Shown: piece by piece, positions 43,301-55,447 of the stretch
How positions within the stretch are numbered: the first letter of the stretch is position 1
How the letters are laid out: the number at the start of each line of letters is the position of its first letter
Origin: an uncultured Lentisphaerota bacterium
GTDB taxonomy: Bacteria; Verrucomicrobiota; Kiritimatiellia; CAIQIC01
Direction of reading: 5' to 3'
Assembly (NCBI GenBank): GCA_903889245.1
Contig: CAISWQ010000091.1
Location: 1-64,000, forward strand
DNA length: 64,000 nt
Notes under the pieces: model-generated
Told to the model about the DNA's origin: nothing
Database searches by the model: none
The model's input: the letters and a program-made list of their open reading frames with translations, nothing else
Program-made: the position numbers and the translations under genes

Positions 43301-43780
43301 TTTGAGATCGGCGATGATCTGCACGTCGCCGGCATACTGGACGCTCTCGGCGCTGGCGGAACCCCACGCGCCATCGGTCAGCGCCGAGGGCGGCTTGGTG
43401 TCCGGGTGCGCGCCGCCGGCGGGCACATCCGTGGTGTAGGTCAGCGCGATCCGGTTCGGGCTGACGCGGAAATCGTTGGTGGCAAAATGGAAAATTTTAC
43501 AGGCGAGTGGCGACTTGGGTTCCTCGCCCGGTTCGAGCCAGAGCCGCAGCGTCGCGGTCATGTCGTCGCCGAGGTAGGGGCGCGGCGCGGCGAGGAAGAC
43601 CTTCGCGCCCTGTTCCGCGGCGGCGACCGCCGCGGCCACCGCGCCGCCGCTGCCGCCGACGACGAGCACATCGGCCTCGGCCGCGACCGGGATGGCGCGC
43701 GCCGCCTCCTCCACCACCGCCGCCGGGACGGCCTGGCAAGCCCAGACCAGAACGGCGCTCCACCGGAGAAAAGTTTTCAT
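40364..43780 (-). CDS. Secreted double FAD-dependent oxidoreductase with discoidin-like insert and HEAT tail
   Basis: A 1138-residue exported protein with an unusual layout. The signal peptide is at 1-20. The first FAD-binding domain begins ADVLVVGGSGGAVAAAVAAAEQGAKV (36-61). It is interrupted at about 108-250 by an F5/8C (discoidin)-like sandwich (VQIIADLKAPQELEAVRLMSYHR, then WREVAQLGAPTSTL). A second complete FAD domain starts at about 553 (YDVVVIGGGTAGAPAGIGAARQGAKTLVVEALSALGGVGT). The final 200 residues are HEAT-like repeats. Both FAD units belong to the FAD-dependent oxidoreductase family common in PVC glycan clusters. GAGG precedes the ATG; the frame upstream is noncoding. Substrate is probably carbohydrate, by context only. 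Confidence 0.82.
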   Translation of the reverse strand: MKTFLRWSAVLVWACQAVPAAVVEEAARAIPVAAEADVLVVGGSGGAVAAAVAAAEQGAKVFLAAPRPYLGDDMTATLRLWLEPGEEPKSPLACKIFHFATNDFRVSPNRIALTYTTDVPAGGAHPDTKPPSALTDGAWGSASAESVQYAGDVQIIADLKAPQELEAVRLMSYHRPDGKFSAQRVTVFVSDDKQTWREVAQLGAPTSTLPGKHTNLDDCQTWAAPVSATARYVKFAVQKSNTATRLLLGEIEVLHTERNPPPNPIPPPRPMHVKRTLDDALIKAGVPFLYSCQATHVLRDAAGQPCGIVMANRAGRQAVIAKVLVDATDRALVARLAGAGFRPYPAGQHTFKRVVIGGAVRESENLTARVIAPPYTARAPEYAGGTNVNYQVIEYTLKLPMAGDTPAAWAEADQMARTFTFDPGQQITSDVLFEVPPDALLGRGQALDSVAAFQPQGLDRVYVLGGCAAVARSDAAKLMRPLALLEAGTRVGAAAAQEARSLRAPQQPRVAGAKAGEKIVAGEVRELLTGVRPTQKSPTIPQEAGVVPVWGAYDVVVIGGGTAGAPAGIGAARQGAKTLVVEALSALGGVGTVGEITGYCSGNRVGFTDTIKDERQPWKPGGRIWGIEQRANLWRSELLKAGADIWFGTTGCGALVEGQKVTGVVLATPQGRGVVRAKVVIDATGNSDIAAAAGAPCLTTDASDFGMQGVGLPPRQLGINMINTDYTLTDESDLLDVWHLYVFAKHKFQSAFDLGQLIDTRERRRIVGDHILNVRDQLASRTFPDTVVQARGGGFDTHGYVVDPFLHIWPWPYPTGRLIENIPYRSLLPKGWDGLLVVALGISAHRDAVPLIRMQPDIQNGGYAAGYAAALALKTGKTARTVDVRAVQQHLVAMGGLTTNVLTDVDSFPLSKEQLAVAVTQARTNMYAGAAVFGNAEAALPLLRQAYASSEKAARVQYAALLAMLGDATGSEALLAVVRDAKWDEGWQHRGGGNVSQLDGRIMALGHTRNKRAVPVLLAKLGQLKPESDFSHFRAVALALETIGDPAAAAPLAAALAMPGMTGYAHETLEQAIHFEVEQHGRTITTRHDSLRELMLARALYRCGDQDGRGEKVLRAYARDLRGPIARHAQAVLDAKPR

Positions 43781-43850
43781 GTTGTTGCCTCGTTGGAAAC
43801 CACACACCGGCCGCGCGGATAACGTCCGGCTCACAGGTTTATTTGAGGAA

Positions 43851-43903
43851 CTTTTCCAAGGCTTGGAACAGTTGGGTGGCCAGTTTCCAAGCCTTGGAAA
43901 CTG
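43851..43903. repeat. TTCCAAGG-type palindrome cluster (2 units)
   Basis: A unit at about 43851-43870 and CAGTTTCCAAGCCTTGGAAACTG at 43881-43903 (centre AAGCCTT), the latter a near-perfect 23-bp palindrome, between the PEP-CTERM 3' end and the FAD-oxidoreductase 5' end. Confidence 0.9.
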
Positions 43904-43912
43904 GCGCCGGCT

Positions 43913-46900
43913 TCAACTGTTCCAGCGGGTGGGTTTGCCATGCAGCCGGCGGCGCAGCCAGTAGGCGGCGCCGAGCATGAGCAGCAGGTTGAAGGACGCC
44001 GGTTCCGGGATGGCGGTCAGCAGGAGGTCGTTGTTCTGGCCATCGCCGCTGTTGAAGTCGTAGCGGAGCGAGAACAGATTGGTGGCCGTGCCGCCGCCGG
44101 TGACTGCGCTGAAGAGCGTGTTGTTATAGAGGTTGGACACCGCGCCAAAGGCGTCGGTGATCTGGAAATAGCGGTTGGTGCCATCGAACGCGCTGATACC
44201 GGTGAAGAGGTTGTTGTAGAGCAGGAACGTATCGCCGGCGTTCCACGTGTAGGTGGAAAGGTCCAGTTTCAACTGCGGCATGCCGCTGCCGGTGTAGTCG
44301 AGGCTGTTGCTGACCACGCTCATGTCGTGTGTGGTGGCGCTGCCGATCCAGAACAGGTTCGTCGAGCCGCCGGCCAGCGTCAGGCTCTGGAAGAAATTCG
44401 TGTCGCCGCCCGTGCCCGGCGTCAGGGTGCCGCCGGCGAGGTTGGTGACGGCGCCGGCGTAGCTGCCACTGCCCAGCGCCAGCGCGCCGTTGCCGATGAT
44501 CAGGCCACCGGCAACCGTTCCACTGTTGGTCAGATTCTGGCCAGCGAGGAGGGTGAAGCTGCTGCCAAGCGCGGACACGTCGAGTCTGGCTCCGCTGGCG
44601 ATGCTGATGAAGTTGCTGCCGAGCATGCCATTGCCGGCCAGCGCGAGGGTACCGCCGCTGATCGTGGAGCCACCGTTGTAGGTGTTGACACCGGAGAGGG
44701 TCCAGATACCGGCGCCAACCTTGTTGATCGCTGCCTTGGAACTCGCGTCCACACTGTCGGTGATCTCACCATCAAATTGCGTGTTGGAACCCAGGGCGCC
44801 CACGCTGAACGTGGTGCGACCGGCCTGATTGCCGCCCGCCCGCAGGGTGGTGCCGGCCGCGCCAGCCAAGGAGCCCAGGTGGAGAGTCTTATCGGCGCCA
44901 CCGGTGTTGTTATTGAAAGCGAGTGTTCCGCCGACCACTTCCCACGTCCCGCTGGAACTGCCGGCTGCTTCATGGTTGAACCAGATGTTGCCATTGCTGC
45001 TGACGAACGTGCCGTTGAAACTGCTGTTATCGCCCCAAAGTTGCAAGGGACTGGCTCCAGCCTTGGCGAGCCAGCCTGCCCCGGAGAGATTGGTGCCATT
45101 GGTCAGGATCAGGTCGCTGCTGGCGTCGAGGATGTTGCTGCTGGCCGCAGCGACTTGGATAGCATTGCTCACCACCCAACCGGAACCCCCGGTGGCGCGC
45201 AAGGTGCCATTGCTCAAGGTGACGGGCCCGGCACCCAACGCATGGTTGGTGGCGATGGCCAGCACGCCGCCACGGATGAGCGTACCGCCGCCGTAGGTGT
45301 TCACATTGGCGAGCGTGAACGTGGAGGAACCAGCTTTAGTCAGGCTGTAGCCATTCCCGCCATCGCCAATGACGCCGTTGAAGATGGCGCTGTCATTGCC
45401 GCCGCCGGTCAAGGTACGGCTGCCGCCGGATAGGGTGACGGTACCGAGAAAGGTCAGGTTTTTGCTGTTGCTACCGCCCAGGGTGCTGTCGGCGGCGACG
45501 AACACGTTGTTGGAAATGTAGCTGACCCCGCTAGCCGATTGAGCGGCGCGCAGCAAGCCGCCGGTCAAGGTAAGCGTGCCTGTACCCAGCGCGCTGTTGC
45601 CGATGATGAGCAGATTCCCGCCGGTCGGAACCAGTGTGCCGCCGGAGTAGGTGTTGTTACCGCTCAACACCGTACTGCTGCCGCCGCCGCTGGTGACGGT
45701 GACGAATCCGGCCTCGCCGGCCCAATCGCTGACCGGGCCTTGAATGCGCAAAACACCACTGACAGGTGTACTGAACGTGACGCCATTGCTGCCAATGGCG
45801 AAACCGCGCTTGGCATTGATGGCGATGTCGGAAGCGGGCCCCACGAGAACACCACCATTGATAAGGATGTTGGTGGCGGTCGTTGCTGTTGGAACTGCGC
45901 CTAGATGGGCATCCGAACCGATCTGAAGAGTGCTGGAGACCAGTGAAACACCGCCACTGAACGTGTTATTGGCAGAGAAGGCCACCGTGCCGCCGCCCAG
46001 TATGGTCAAGCGATAGTTGCCGCCATCATCACCGATGCTGCCGTTGTAGTTGACCTTGCCACCGAGCACCGTATTGGTCTGGTCGGCGCGTAGCGTGATC
46101 GGTTCGCTTAACGTCAGCGTACCATTGCCCGCCTTGGTGATGTCGAAGGCATTGAGTCTGACGCCACCGACATTACCGGTGACGACGCCACCCACCGTCA
46201 AGGTGTTGGCGCTGGTGGTCAAGGTCAGATTACTGCCCAGCGTGACCAAGCCCGAACCCAAGCTCACGGCGCGGGTACCTGTATAGGTGAAATCCTTATT
46301 CCATGTCTGGGCGTTGGTATTGCCGTTGGTCACTCCAGACGACAGGCTATCGAGTGTGCCGCCGTTGATGGTGAGTGTGCCGGAGCCCAGCGCGTAGTTG
46401 TGATTCAGGTTGAGGGTTCCGGCATTGAGGGTGACATCGCCACTGATGGTGTTGCTGCCGTTGAGCGACAAGGCACCTTCATTATTGGCCAGGGAACCCA
46501 GCGTGTTGTTGGCCATCAGCACCAAGCCACCACTGCCGATTTTAGAGATGCTGCCCGCGCCGCTCAAGACCGCCTGATTGGTGACGCCAAAGGCTTGGGT
46601 GTCAAAAATGACTGGTCCTGAGACGTTATAGGTCGCGCTCGTACTAACCAGCCAACTGCTCGTGGTCTGCGCGGCTTGCAGAGTGCCACCCGCCAGATTG
46701 ACCGTCAGGAGCGCCTTGCCGCTCATCGTCAACTGTTTCATCGAAAGCAGCCCGCCATTCAAATTGATGTAGCCGTTGGTGGCGTTGTAGCCCTGAATCG
46801 TGGCCACCGTGGCCGTGCCGCTGTTGACCGTCAGCGTGGCCCCAATACCGACATAGGCAAACAACATGGTTTGATTTGTATGAATATAGACACCACCGTC

Positions 46901-47323
46901 CACGGTAAGCGCCGCTTGACCCAACGCGCCATTGGCGAGGATATCGCCAGCGGAGCCGCGGCTCTCCAAGGTGCCGCCTGTGATATACAGCGCGCCGTTG
47001 TTTTGGTCGCCAATACGCAACGCGCGTCCGGAACCTTCGGCGGTGGTGTTCGTAAAGATCGTCGTGCCCAAATCGGCGGTGTAGTAGAGGGCGTTGTTGG
47101 CCTTGTTCGTCACATAGAGGGAGACGCTATACATGCCGCCTGTCGGTGCCATGGTGCTGGTCCGCCAGTTAGCGGTCTCAAGCCAGTTGGTGCTGGAATT
47201 GCCGTTCCAACCATAGGCGGCGGCCAGCGCTGGCGCGCTGATCAGAAAGGGCGCTGCTAGCAACAGCTTGAACAGCGAACGGCAAGCACACACCTTCACG
47301 ACGGTCCCTGTACTATGTCTCAT
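43913..47323 (-). CDS. PEP-CTERM protein with autotransporter-associated beta-strand repeats
   Basis: A 1136-residue surface or secreted protein. A signal peptide occupies about 1-35. The mature part is a long Gly/Asn/Thr-rich beta-helix made of autotransporter-associated strand repeats (patterns such as LSGNNTYSGGTLV and LGTGTLTLTGG recur many times). The C-terminus is a PEP-CTERM sorting signal: IPEPASFNLLLMLGAAYWLRRRLHGK, that is PEP, hydrophobic helix and basic tail, which is recognised by exosortase. No exosortase gene is in the window. GAGG lies five bases before the ATG. Likely a cell-surface or matrix protein. Confidence 0.9.
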   Translation of the reverse strand: MRHSTGTVVKVCACRSLFKLLLAAPFLISAPALAAAYGWNGNSSTNWLETANWRTSTMAPTGGMYSVSLYVTNKANNALYYTADLGTTIFTNTTAEGSGRALRIGDQNNGALYITGGTLESRGSAGDILANGALGQAALTVDGGVYIHTNQTMLFAYVGIGATLTVNSGTATVATIQGYNATNGYINLNGGLLSMKQLTMSGKALLTVNLAGGTLQAAQTTSSWLVSTSATYNVSGPVIFDTQAFGVTNQAVLSGAGSISKIGSGGLVLMANNTLGSLANNEGALSLNGSNTISGDVTLNAGTLNLNHNYALGSGTLTINGGTLDSLSSGVTNGNTNAQTWNKDFTYTGTRAVSLGSGLVTLGSNLTLTTSANTLTVGGVVTGNVGGVRLNAFDITKAGNGTLTLSEPITLRADQTNTVLGGKVNYNGSIGDDGGNYRLTILGGGTVAFSANNTFSGGVSLVSSTLQIGSDAHLGAVPTATTATNILINGGVLVGPASDIAINAKRGFAIGSNGVTFSTPVSGVLRIQGPVSDWAGEAGFVTVTSGGGSSTVLSGNNTYSGGTLVPTGGNLLIIGNSALGTGTLTLTGGLLRAAQSASGVSYISNNVFVAADSTLGGSNSKNLTFLGTVTLSGGSRTLTGGGNDSAIFNGVIGDGGNGYSLTKAGSSTFTLANVNTYGGGTLIRGGVLAIATNHALGAGPVTLSNGTLRATGGSGWVVSNAIQVAAASSNILDASSDLILTNGTNLSGAGWLAKAGASPLQLWGDNSSFNGTFVSSNGNIWFNHEAAGSSSGTWEVVGGTLAFNNNTGGADKTLHLGSLAGAAGTTLRAGGNQAGRTTFSVGALGSNTQFDGEITDSVDASSKAAINKVGAGIWTLSGVNTYNGGSTISGGTLALAGNGMLGSNFISIASGARLDVSALGSSFTLLAGQNLTNSGTVAGGLIIGNGALALGSGSYAGAVTNLAGGTLTPGTGGDTNFFQSLTLAGGSTNLFWIGSATTHDMSVVSNSLDYTGSGMPQLKLDLSTYTWNAGDTFLLYNNLFTGISAFDGTNRYFQITDAFGAVSNLYNNTLFSAVTGGGTATNLFSLRYDFNSGDGQNNDLLLTAIPEPASFNLLLMLGAAYWLRRRLHGKPTRWNS

Positions 47324-47511
47324 AGGCCCTCATCAACACACAACGTGCATACATCTAATGGAACACCCAAAAGGCGCGGCTGTTTACCGCAGATGCGGGG
47401 AAAAATCAAGGTGAAAGTAACGTCCCCAAGTGGCGGCCAACACGTCATCGAATTTCTAATGGCGTTCCATCTGCGCTTGGCTTATCTTTTCGCAGATATT
47501 GAGCGTGACTT

Positions 47512-50799
<3,288 letters not shown>

Positions 50800-50808
50800 A
50801 CGGGTCTG

Positions 50809-50940
50809 GTCCAGGGGTTGGAAACACCACGGGCCTGTTTTTCCAGGGGTTGGAAAAACCTGCGCGCGTGCGCCGGTCCTGTTGTTGCCCAGTTTCCGGG
50901 CCTTGGAAAAAAGCAACGGGTTGGTTCCAGGCCTTGGAAA
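50809..50940. repeat. TTCCAAGG-type palindrome cluster (4 units)
   Basis: Units at 50809-50824, 50837-50858 (TTTTTCCAGGGGTTGGAAAA), 50891-50911 (GTTTCCGGGCCTTGGAAAA) and 50922-50940 (GGTTCCAGGCCTTGGAAAG), filling the gap between the two kinase genes. Confidence 0.88.
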
Positions 50941-50971
50941 GGACTGCGGCCCACACGGAAAGTGAGCTGAC

Positions 50972-53900
50972 ATGAGCGAGTGGTTGAAGTCACAAATGGA
51001 TTTCATCTATGTGGCCTATGGCTTGGCGTTTTTCTTTCTCGCCATCGCCGCCTGGTCCCTGCGCCGTCAGCGCTCGGGTACGCCCCGCTGGATCTGGCTG
51101 GTGGCGTTCGGCGTCATCCATGGGGCGAATCTCTGGCTGGAAGGCCTGATGTATGGCTGGTCCTGGCTGCCGGGCGGTACCCTGCGGCTGCTCCTGCGCC
51201 TGCTCTCTTTCGTCTGCCTGCTGGAATTCGGGCGCGCCAGTCTGGCCGCGGTCTGGCCGCGGTTTCCGGGCCCCTGGTTGCATCTGCCCTGCTTGGCCAT
51301 CGTGTTCTCTTATGCGGGCAGCGAACTGTCCACCTTGCAGGCGGTGGTGCGCTATGCCGTCGGCCTGCCCGCCGGTCTGCTGACCACGTGGGCGCTGCTG
51401 CGCCATGCTGCTCCTCGCGGGCGGCCAGAGCGGTTGCAGTTGCAGGTGGCGGCTCTGCTCATGGGTATCTACACGCTGTTGATTGGCGCGGTCGTCGCGC
51501 CGGCGCCCTGGCCGCCGGCCGCTTTCCTGAACGAGGCGGAAATCTGGCAACTGACCGGCTGGCCGGCGCAGTGCTGGCGTGGCGGCCTGATCTTTGGCGT
51601 GGCGATCCTCCTGTGGTGGCATTACTGCCGCGGACAGGAGGCCAGTGCGGGGCGCGAGGGCAGCCTGTTCTGGTGGCATTATCTGCGGTGGGCCATGCCC
51701 TTTGTCGCGCTATTGCTGGGCTTGGGCTGGCTGATCACCGAGCGGGCCGGAAGGATGGAAACCAAACGCCTGCGCACCGACATCCTGTGGCGCGCCAATC
51801 TGATGGCCGCCGCCTTGGATGCCGACCACGTCGCCCGGTTGCAGGGTTCACCGGCAGATCTGGCTCGTCCTGATTACCAGATTATCAAAACACAATTGCA
51901 GCGCCTGCGCCGGGCCGATCCGGGCACTCGTTTTTGCTATGTGGCTGCTCCCAATGCGCAGGGTGACTTCATCTGCCTGGCCGACTCCGGGCAGGTGCTT
52001 TCGCGCCATGCGTCTGTACCCAGGGAGTGTTGTCAGGCGGGCAGCGTGGCGCTTAAACAAGTCTGGCAAAGTGGACAGGGCAGGTTGGAGGAAGCCTGGT
52101 CGGATGCAAGAAAACAATGGGTGCTGGCACTGGCGCCCATCAAGGATGCACAGGGTCAACTCTGCGCCGTGCTGGGCATGGAGGCGGATGTGGCCGGTTG
52201 GGAGCTGGTCGTGGCCAAGCAACGCATGTGGCCGATTCTGGCGGTGATGTTGTTGATGGTGCTGTTGATCGCAGCCTTCGTTGTGGTGCAACGGGTGCAG
52301 ATGCTGACCGACTGGTTGGCGGAATCCGAGGAACGCCATCGTTCCCTGTTTGAGAACAGTGGCGTGGTCATGGCGTTGCTGGATGCCGAGACTCTGCGGG
52401 TGGTGGCCGCCAATCCGGCGGCGGCGGCGTTCTATGGCTATCCGCAGTCCGAACTCATCGGCATGCCAGCCACGCAATTCAGCCAGCGGTCACAGGAGGA
52501 ATTGAGCGTTATCATCCGTGCCGCGGAGCAATCGCCCAAGCGGGTGCGCGGGCCACACCGGCTGGCTGATGGCAGCATCCGTACCGTCGAGGTCTGCGTT
52601 TCCCCTTTGTTGGTTCGTCGGCGGCGACTGGTCTTCATCATCGTCATGGACGTGAGTGACCAGGTCCGGGCCGAGTGCGCCTTGCAGGAAAACGAAGCGC
52701 GTCTGCGCAAGATCTATGACTCGATGGCCGAGTTGATGTTGCTGGGGGAAGTGGTGTGCGACGAGAAGGGGGCGGCCACGAACGTCATCCTGTTGGATGG
52801 GAACGCGAGTTTCCTGCGGGTGTTTGGTTTGAGACGCGAAGAGGTGGTCGGTCGTCTGGCGTCGCAGGTTTTTGGCGGTCTGCCGGCGTTCTTGGAGCCC
52901 TGTGCCGCCGTCGTCGCCAGTGGTCAGCCGCAACATTTCGAGAGCGCGCACGTGGCCCTGGGCTTGCAGTTGGATGTCTCGCTCTTCTCGCCGGAACCCA
53001 GGCGCTTTGCCCTGTTTGCCACCGATATCACCGCCAGAAAATACGATGAGGAGCAACTGCGCCTGCAAGGCGCGGCGCTCGCCGCTGCCGCCAACGGCAT
53101 CGTCATTACAGATCGCCTCGGCCGGATCATCTGGGCCAATCCGGCGTTCACCGCGATCACCGGCTATGAACTGCGGGAAGTCCAGGGCCAGACCATGGCC
53201 TTTCTGCGGTCCGGCCAGCACCCGCCGGAGTTTTATGCTGACTTGGATGAGTCCTTCAGGTCCGGGCGCGTCTGGAGCGGGGAGCTCATCAACCGCCGCA
53301 AGGATAACCGTCTGTACACAGATGCCACCACCATCACGCCGGTGCGTAACCGTGAGGGGGTGGTCACCCATTTCGTCGAGATCAAGCAGGACGTCACGGA
53401 CCAGCGCTCGCTACAGCAGCAATTCCTGCAGGCGCAGAAGATGGAAAGCATCGGGCGGCTGGCTGCGGGCATCGCCCACGATTTCAACAACCAGTTGCAG
53501 GGTATTCTCGGCTTCAGCGATCTGCTGCGCCGCGCACTGCCGGAGGGTGACCAGCGCCGCGCCGATGTTGAGGAAGTGCGCAAGGCCGCCTATGCGGCGG
53601 CTGATCTGACCCGGCAACTGATGGCCTTTGGTCGTAAGCAGGCTCTCGCCATGCAGATCATGGATGTGACCGCGGTGATCCGCCAAAACCAGAAGATGTA
53701 TCAACGCCTGCTGGGCGAAGACGTGGAATGCGAGTTGAACCTTGCCCCTGATCTGGATCGCATCAAAGCCGACCCGAGCCAGGTGGACCAGGTCCTGATG
53801 AACCTGCTGGTCAACGCGCGGGACGCCATGCCGCAGGGCGGTCGTGTCAGCATCTCGGCCTATAACATCACGCTTGATGCGCGCGATGTGGGACATTGGA

Positions 53901-54595
53901 AAGATGTCCGCCCCGGTCGTTTCATCGTGCTGGCGGTTTCCGATACCGGTGTGGGCATGCCAGAGGAAGTGGTGCCGCACATCTTTGAACCGTTTTTCAC
54001 CACGAAGGAGAAACATCGCGGCACCGGCTTGGGCCTGGCCACCGTCTATGGCATCACCCGTCAGCATGGCGGCTGGATTCATGTTTATAGCCAGTTGGGC
54101 TCGGGCACCACCTTCAAACTCTATTTTCCGGCGCTTGCCAGCGCCGAGGAGCCCTCAGTCATCCCCCGGCCGCCGCCCACCGAGGTGGAAACCAAGGGCA
54201 AGGGGCAGCGTATTTTGCTGGTCGAGGATGAGGGCGGTGTGCGCGCCCTGGCTCTGCGCATCCTGACCGAGAGCAACTACAACGTTACGGCCGCCGCCAC
54301 GGTGGGCGAGGCGCTGAAACTCTATGCCGCCGCCGAGACGCCCTTTGAGATGGTGTTGAGCGATGTGGTGTTGCCCGACGGCAATGGCCTTGAACTGGTG
54401 GAGCAGTTGCTGGCGAAGCAGCCCGGTCTGCGCGTCTTGATGGCCAGTGGCTATACCGATGAACGTTCGCGCTGGCCGGCCATTCAGTCGCGCGGTCTGC
54501 GCTTCATCCCCAAGCCCTATCCCGTCGCGCTGTTGTTACGAACGGTACACGAAGTCATCCACGCGCCGGTGCCGCCGCCGGCAACAGGTGGTTGA
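50972..54595 (+). CDS. Hybrid sensor histidine kinase/response regulator (kinase 2)
   Basis: A 1207-residue kinase. The N-terminus has about eight membrane helices (residues 10-255), then an extracytoplasmic sensor segment (about 260-410, RADPGTRFCYVAAPNAQGDFICLADSG) and another helix (about 415-438). Three PAS domains follow (about 450-570, 575-690, 695-815). The phosphoacceptor is H836 in AAGIAHDFNNQLQGILGF; the ATPase N box is LLVNARDAMPQGG. The receiver aspartate is D1131 in LSDVVLPDGNG. The catalytic and receiver halves closely resemble kinase 1, including TDERSRWP versus TDERARWP, so the two arose by duplication with different sensors. Confidence 0.92.
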   Translation: MSEWLKSQMDFIYVAYGLAFFFLAIAAWSLRRQRSGTPRWIWLVAFGVIHGANLWLEGLMYGWSWLPGGTLRLLLRLLSFVCLLEFGRASLAAVWPRFPGPWLHLPCLAIVFSYAGSELSTLQAVVRYAVGLPAGLLTTWALLRHAAPRGRPERLQLQVAALLMGIYTLLIGAVVAPAPWPPAAFLNEAEIWQLTGWPAQCWRGGLIFGVAILLWWHYCRGQEASAGREGSLFWWHYLRWAMPFVALLLGLGWLITERAGRMETKRLRTDILWRANLMAAALDADHVARLQGSPADLARPDYQIIKTQLQRLRRADPGTRFCYVAAPNAQGDFICLADSGQVLSRHASVPRECCQAGSVALKQVWQSGQGRLEEAWSDARKQWVLALAPIKDAQGQLCAVLGMEADVAGWELVVAKQRMWPILAVMLLMVLLIAAFVVVQRVQMLTDWLAESEERHRSLFENSGVVMALLDAETLRVVAANPAAAAFYGYPQSELIGMPATQFSQRSQEELSVIIRAAEQSPKRVRGPHRLADGSIRTVEVCVSPLLVRRRRLVFIIVMDVSDQVRAECALQENEARLRKIYDSMAELMLLGEVVCDEKGAATNVILLDGNASFLRVFGLRREEVVGRLASQVFGGLPAFLEPCAAVVASGQPQHFESAHVALGLQLDVSLFSPEPRRFALFATDITARKYDEEQLRLQGAALAAAANGIVITDRLGRIIWANPAFTAITGYELREVQGQTMAFLRSGQHPPEFYADLDESFRSGRVWSGELINRRKDNRLYTDATTITPVRNREGVVTHFVEIKQDVTDQRSLQQQFLQAQKMESIGRLAAGIAHDFNNQLQGILGFSDLLRRALPEGDQRRADVEEVRKAAYAAADLTRQLMAFGRKQALAMQIMDVTAVIRQNQKMYQRLLGEDVECELNLAPDLDRIKADPSQVDQVLMNLLVNARDAMPQGGRVSISAYNITLDARDVGHWKDVRPGRFIVLAVSDTGVGMPEEVVPHIFEPFFTTKEKHRGTGLGLATVYGITRQHGGWIHVYSQLGSGTTFKLYFPALASAEEPSVIPRPPPTEVETKGKGQRILLVEDEGGVRALALRILTESNYNVTAAATVGEALKLYAAAETPFEMVLSDVVLPDGNGLELVEQLLAKQPGLRVLMASGYTDERSRWPAIQSRGLRFIPKPYPVALLLRTVHEVIHAPVPPPATGG

Positions 54596-54669
54596 CGGAT
54601 GGCGGGGTGCTTGTTAAGGAAACCGCGGACGACATCGCCAAAACTGGAACGGATGGAAGGAGAACCACG

Positions 54670-55431
54670 ATGAAAAAAAACAGGACGTATGCGTTCACGC
54701 TGATCGAACTGCTGGTGGTGATGGCCATCATCGGTACCCTGGCCGCGCTGTTGCTGCCGGGGCTGTTCCGTTCCTTGAGTGCCGGCCGCGGGGCCACCTG
54801 CGCACAGAACGCTCATCAGATTGCCGTGGCCTTCAAGAATTACGAGAGCGATCACGGCTGGCTGCCGTGGCGCACCTCGGGGCTGTGGAAGGAAATCACG
54901 TCACCCAAGGGCAACACGTCCTTTGGTCCCGGCGGCACCTGGTGGATGAGTTTGCTGGGCAACTCCAAATACCTGCCGACGGATTTGAAACGCACCGTCT
55001 GGCGTTGCCCGGAAGTGCGTCAGGTCGAAATTGATGCCCAGGATGCCAACGGCTGGACTGGCGGTGTGGGTGGCTATGGGGCCCTGTATAACCTGCTGCA
55101 AACTGAATTTGGTTCCAGCAGCAACCGGCAGGGCAAGGTGCGCAGTTCCGATGTGGCGCGTCCCGCGTACATCTGGATGGTGGGCGATGTCGGTCATCCT
55201 TTGGCGGGCGCGACCCCGGGCGATGGCCGCTATATTCGCACCAATCATGGTTTCTCGCGCCCCTCCACACTGGGAGGGTGGTCGTTCGCCGGAACGCCTC
55301 CGCCGGTCCAGCCGGCCGTGCGTCACAACAGTTTTGCCAACTTCGCCACCGTGGATGGTCATGTGACCAAGATGAATTGGGATGGGATGAGGACCGAGGT
55401 CGGTAACTTCACCGGGCGCGGCGAATTCTAA
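54670..55431 (+). CDS. DUF1559-type pseudopilin
   Basis: A 253-residue protein with a type IV prepilin N-terminus (FTLIELLVVMAIIGTLAALLLP, cleavage before the phenylalanine at about residue 9) and the Hx9DG-like end motif VDGHVTKMN. This class (DUF1559 or H-X9-DG pseudopilins) is amplified in Planctomycetes and Verrucomicrobia. It would be processed by prepilin peptidase and inserted in the inner membrane or a type II secretion-like pseudopilus. AAGGAG precedes the ATG. It follows kinase 2 by 74 bp. Confidence 0.88.
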   Translation: MKKNRTYAFTLIELLVVMAIIGTLAALLLPGLFRSLSAGRGATCAQNAHQIAVAFKNYESDHGWLPWRTSGLWKEITSPKGNTSFGPGGTWWMSLLGNSKYLPTDLKRTVWRCPEVRQVEIDAQDANGWTGGVGGYGALYNLLQTEFGSSSNRQGKVRSSDVARPAYIWMVGDVGHPLAGATPGDGRYIRTNHGFSRPSTLGGWSFAGTPPPVQPAVRHNSFANFATVDGHVTKMNWDGMRTEVGNFTGRGEF

Positions 55432-55447
55432 ACCTGTAGATAGGTTC

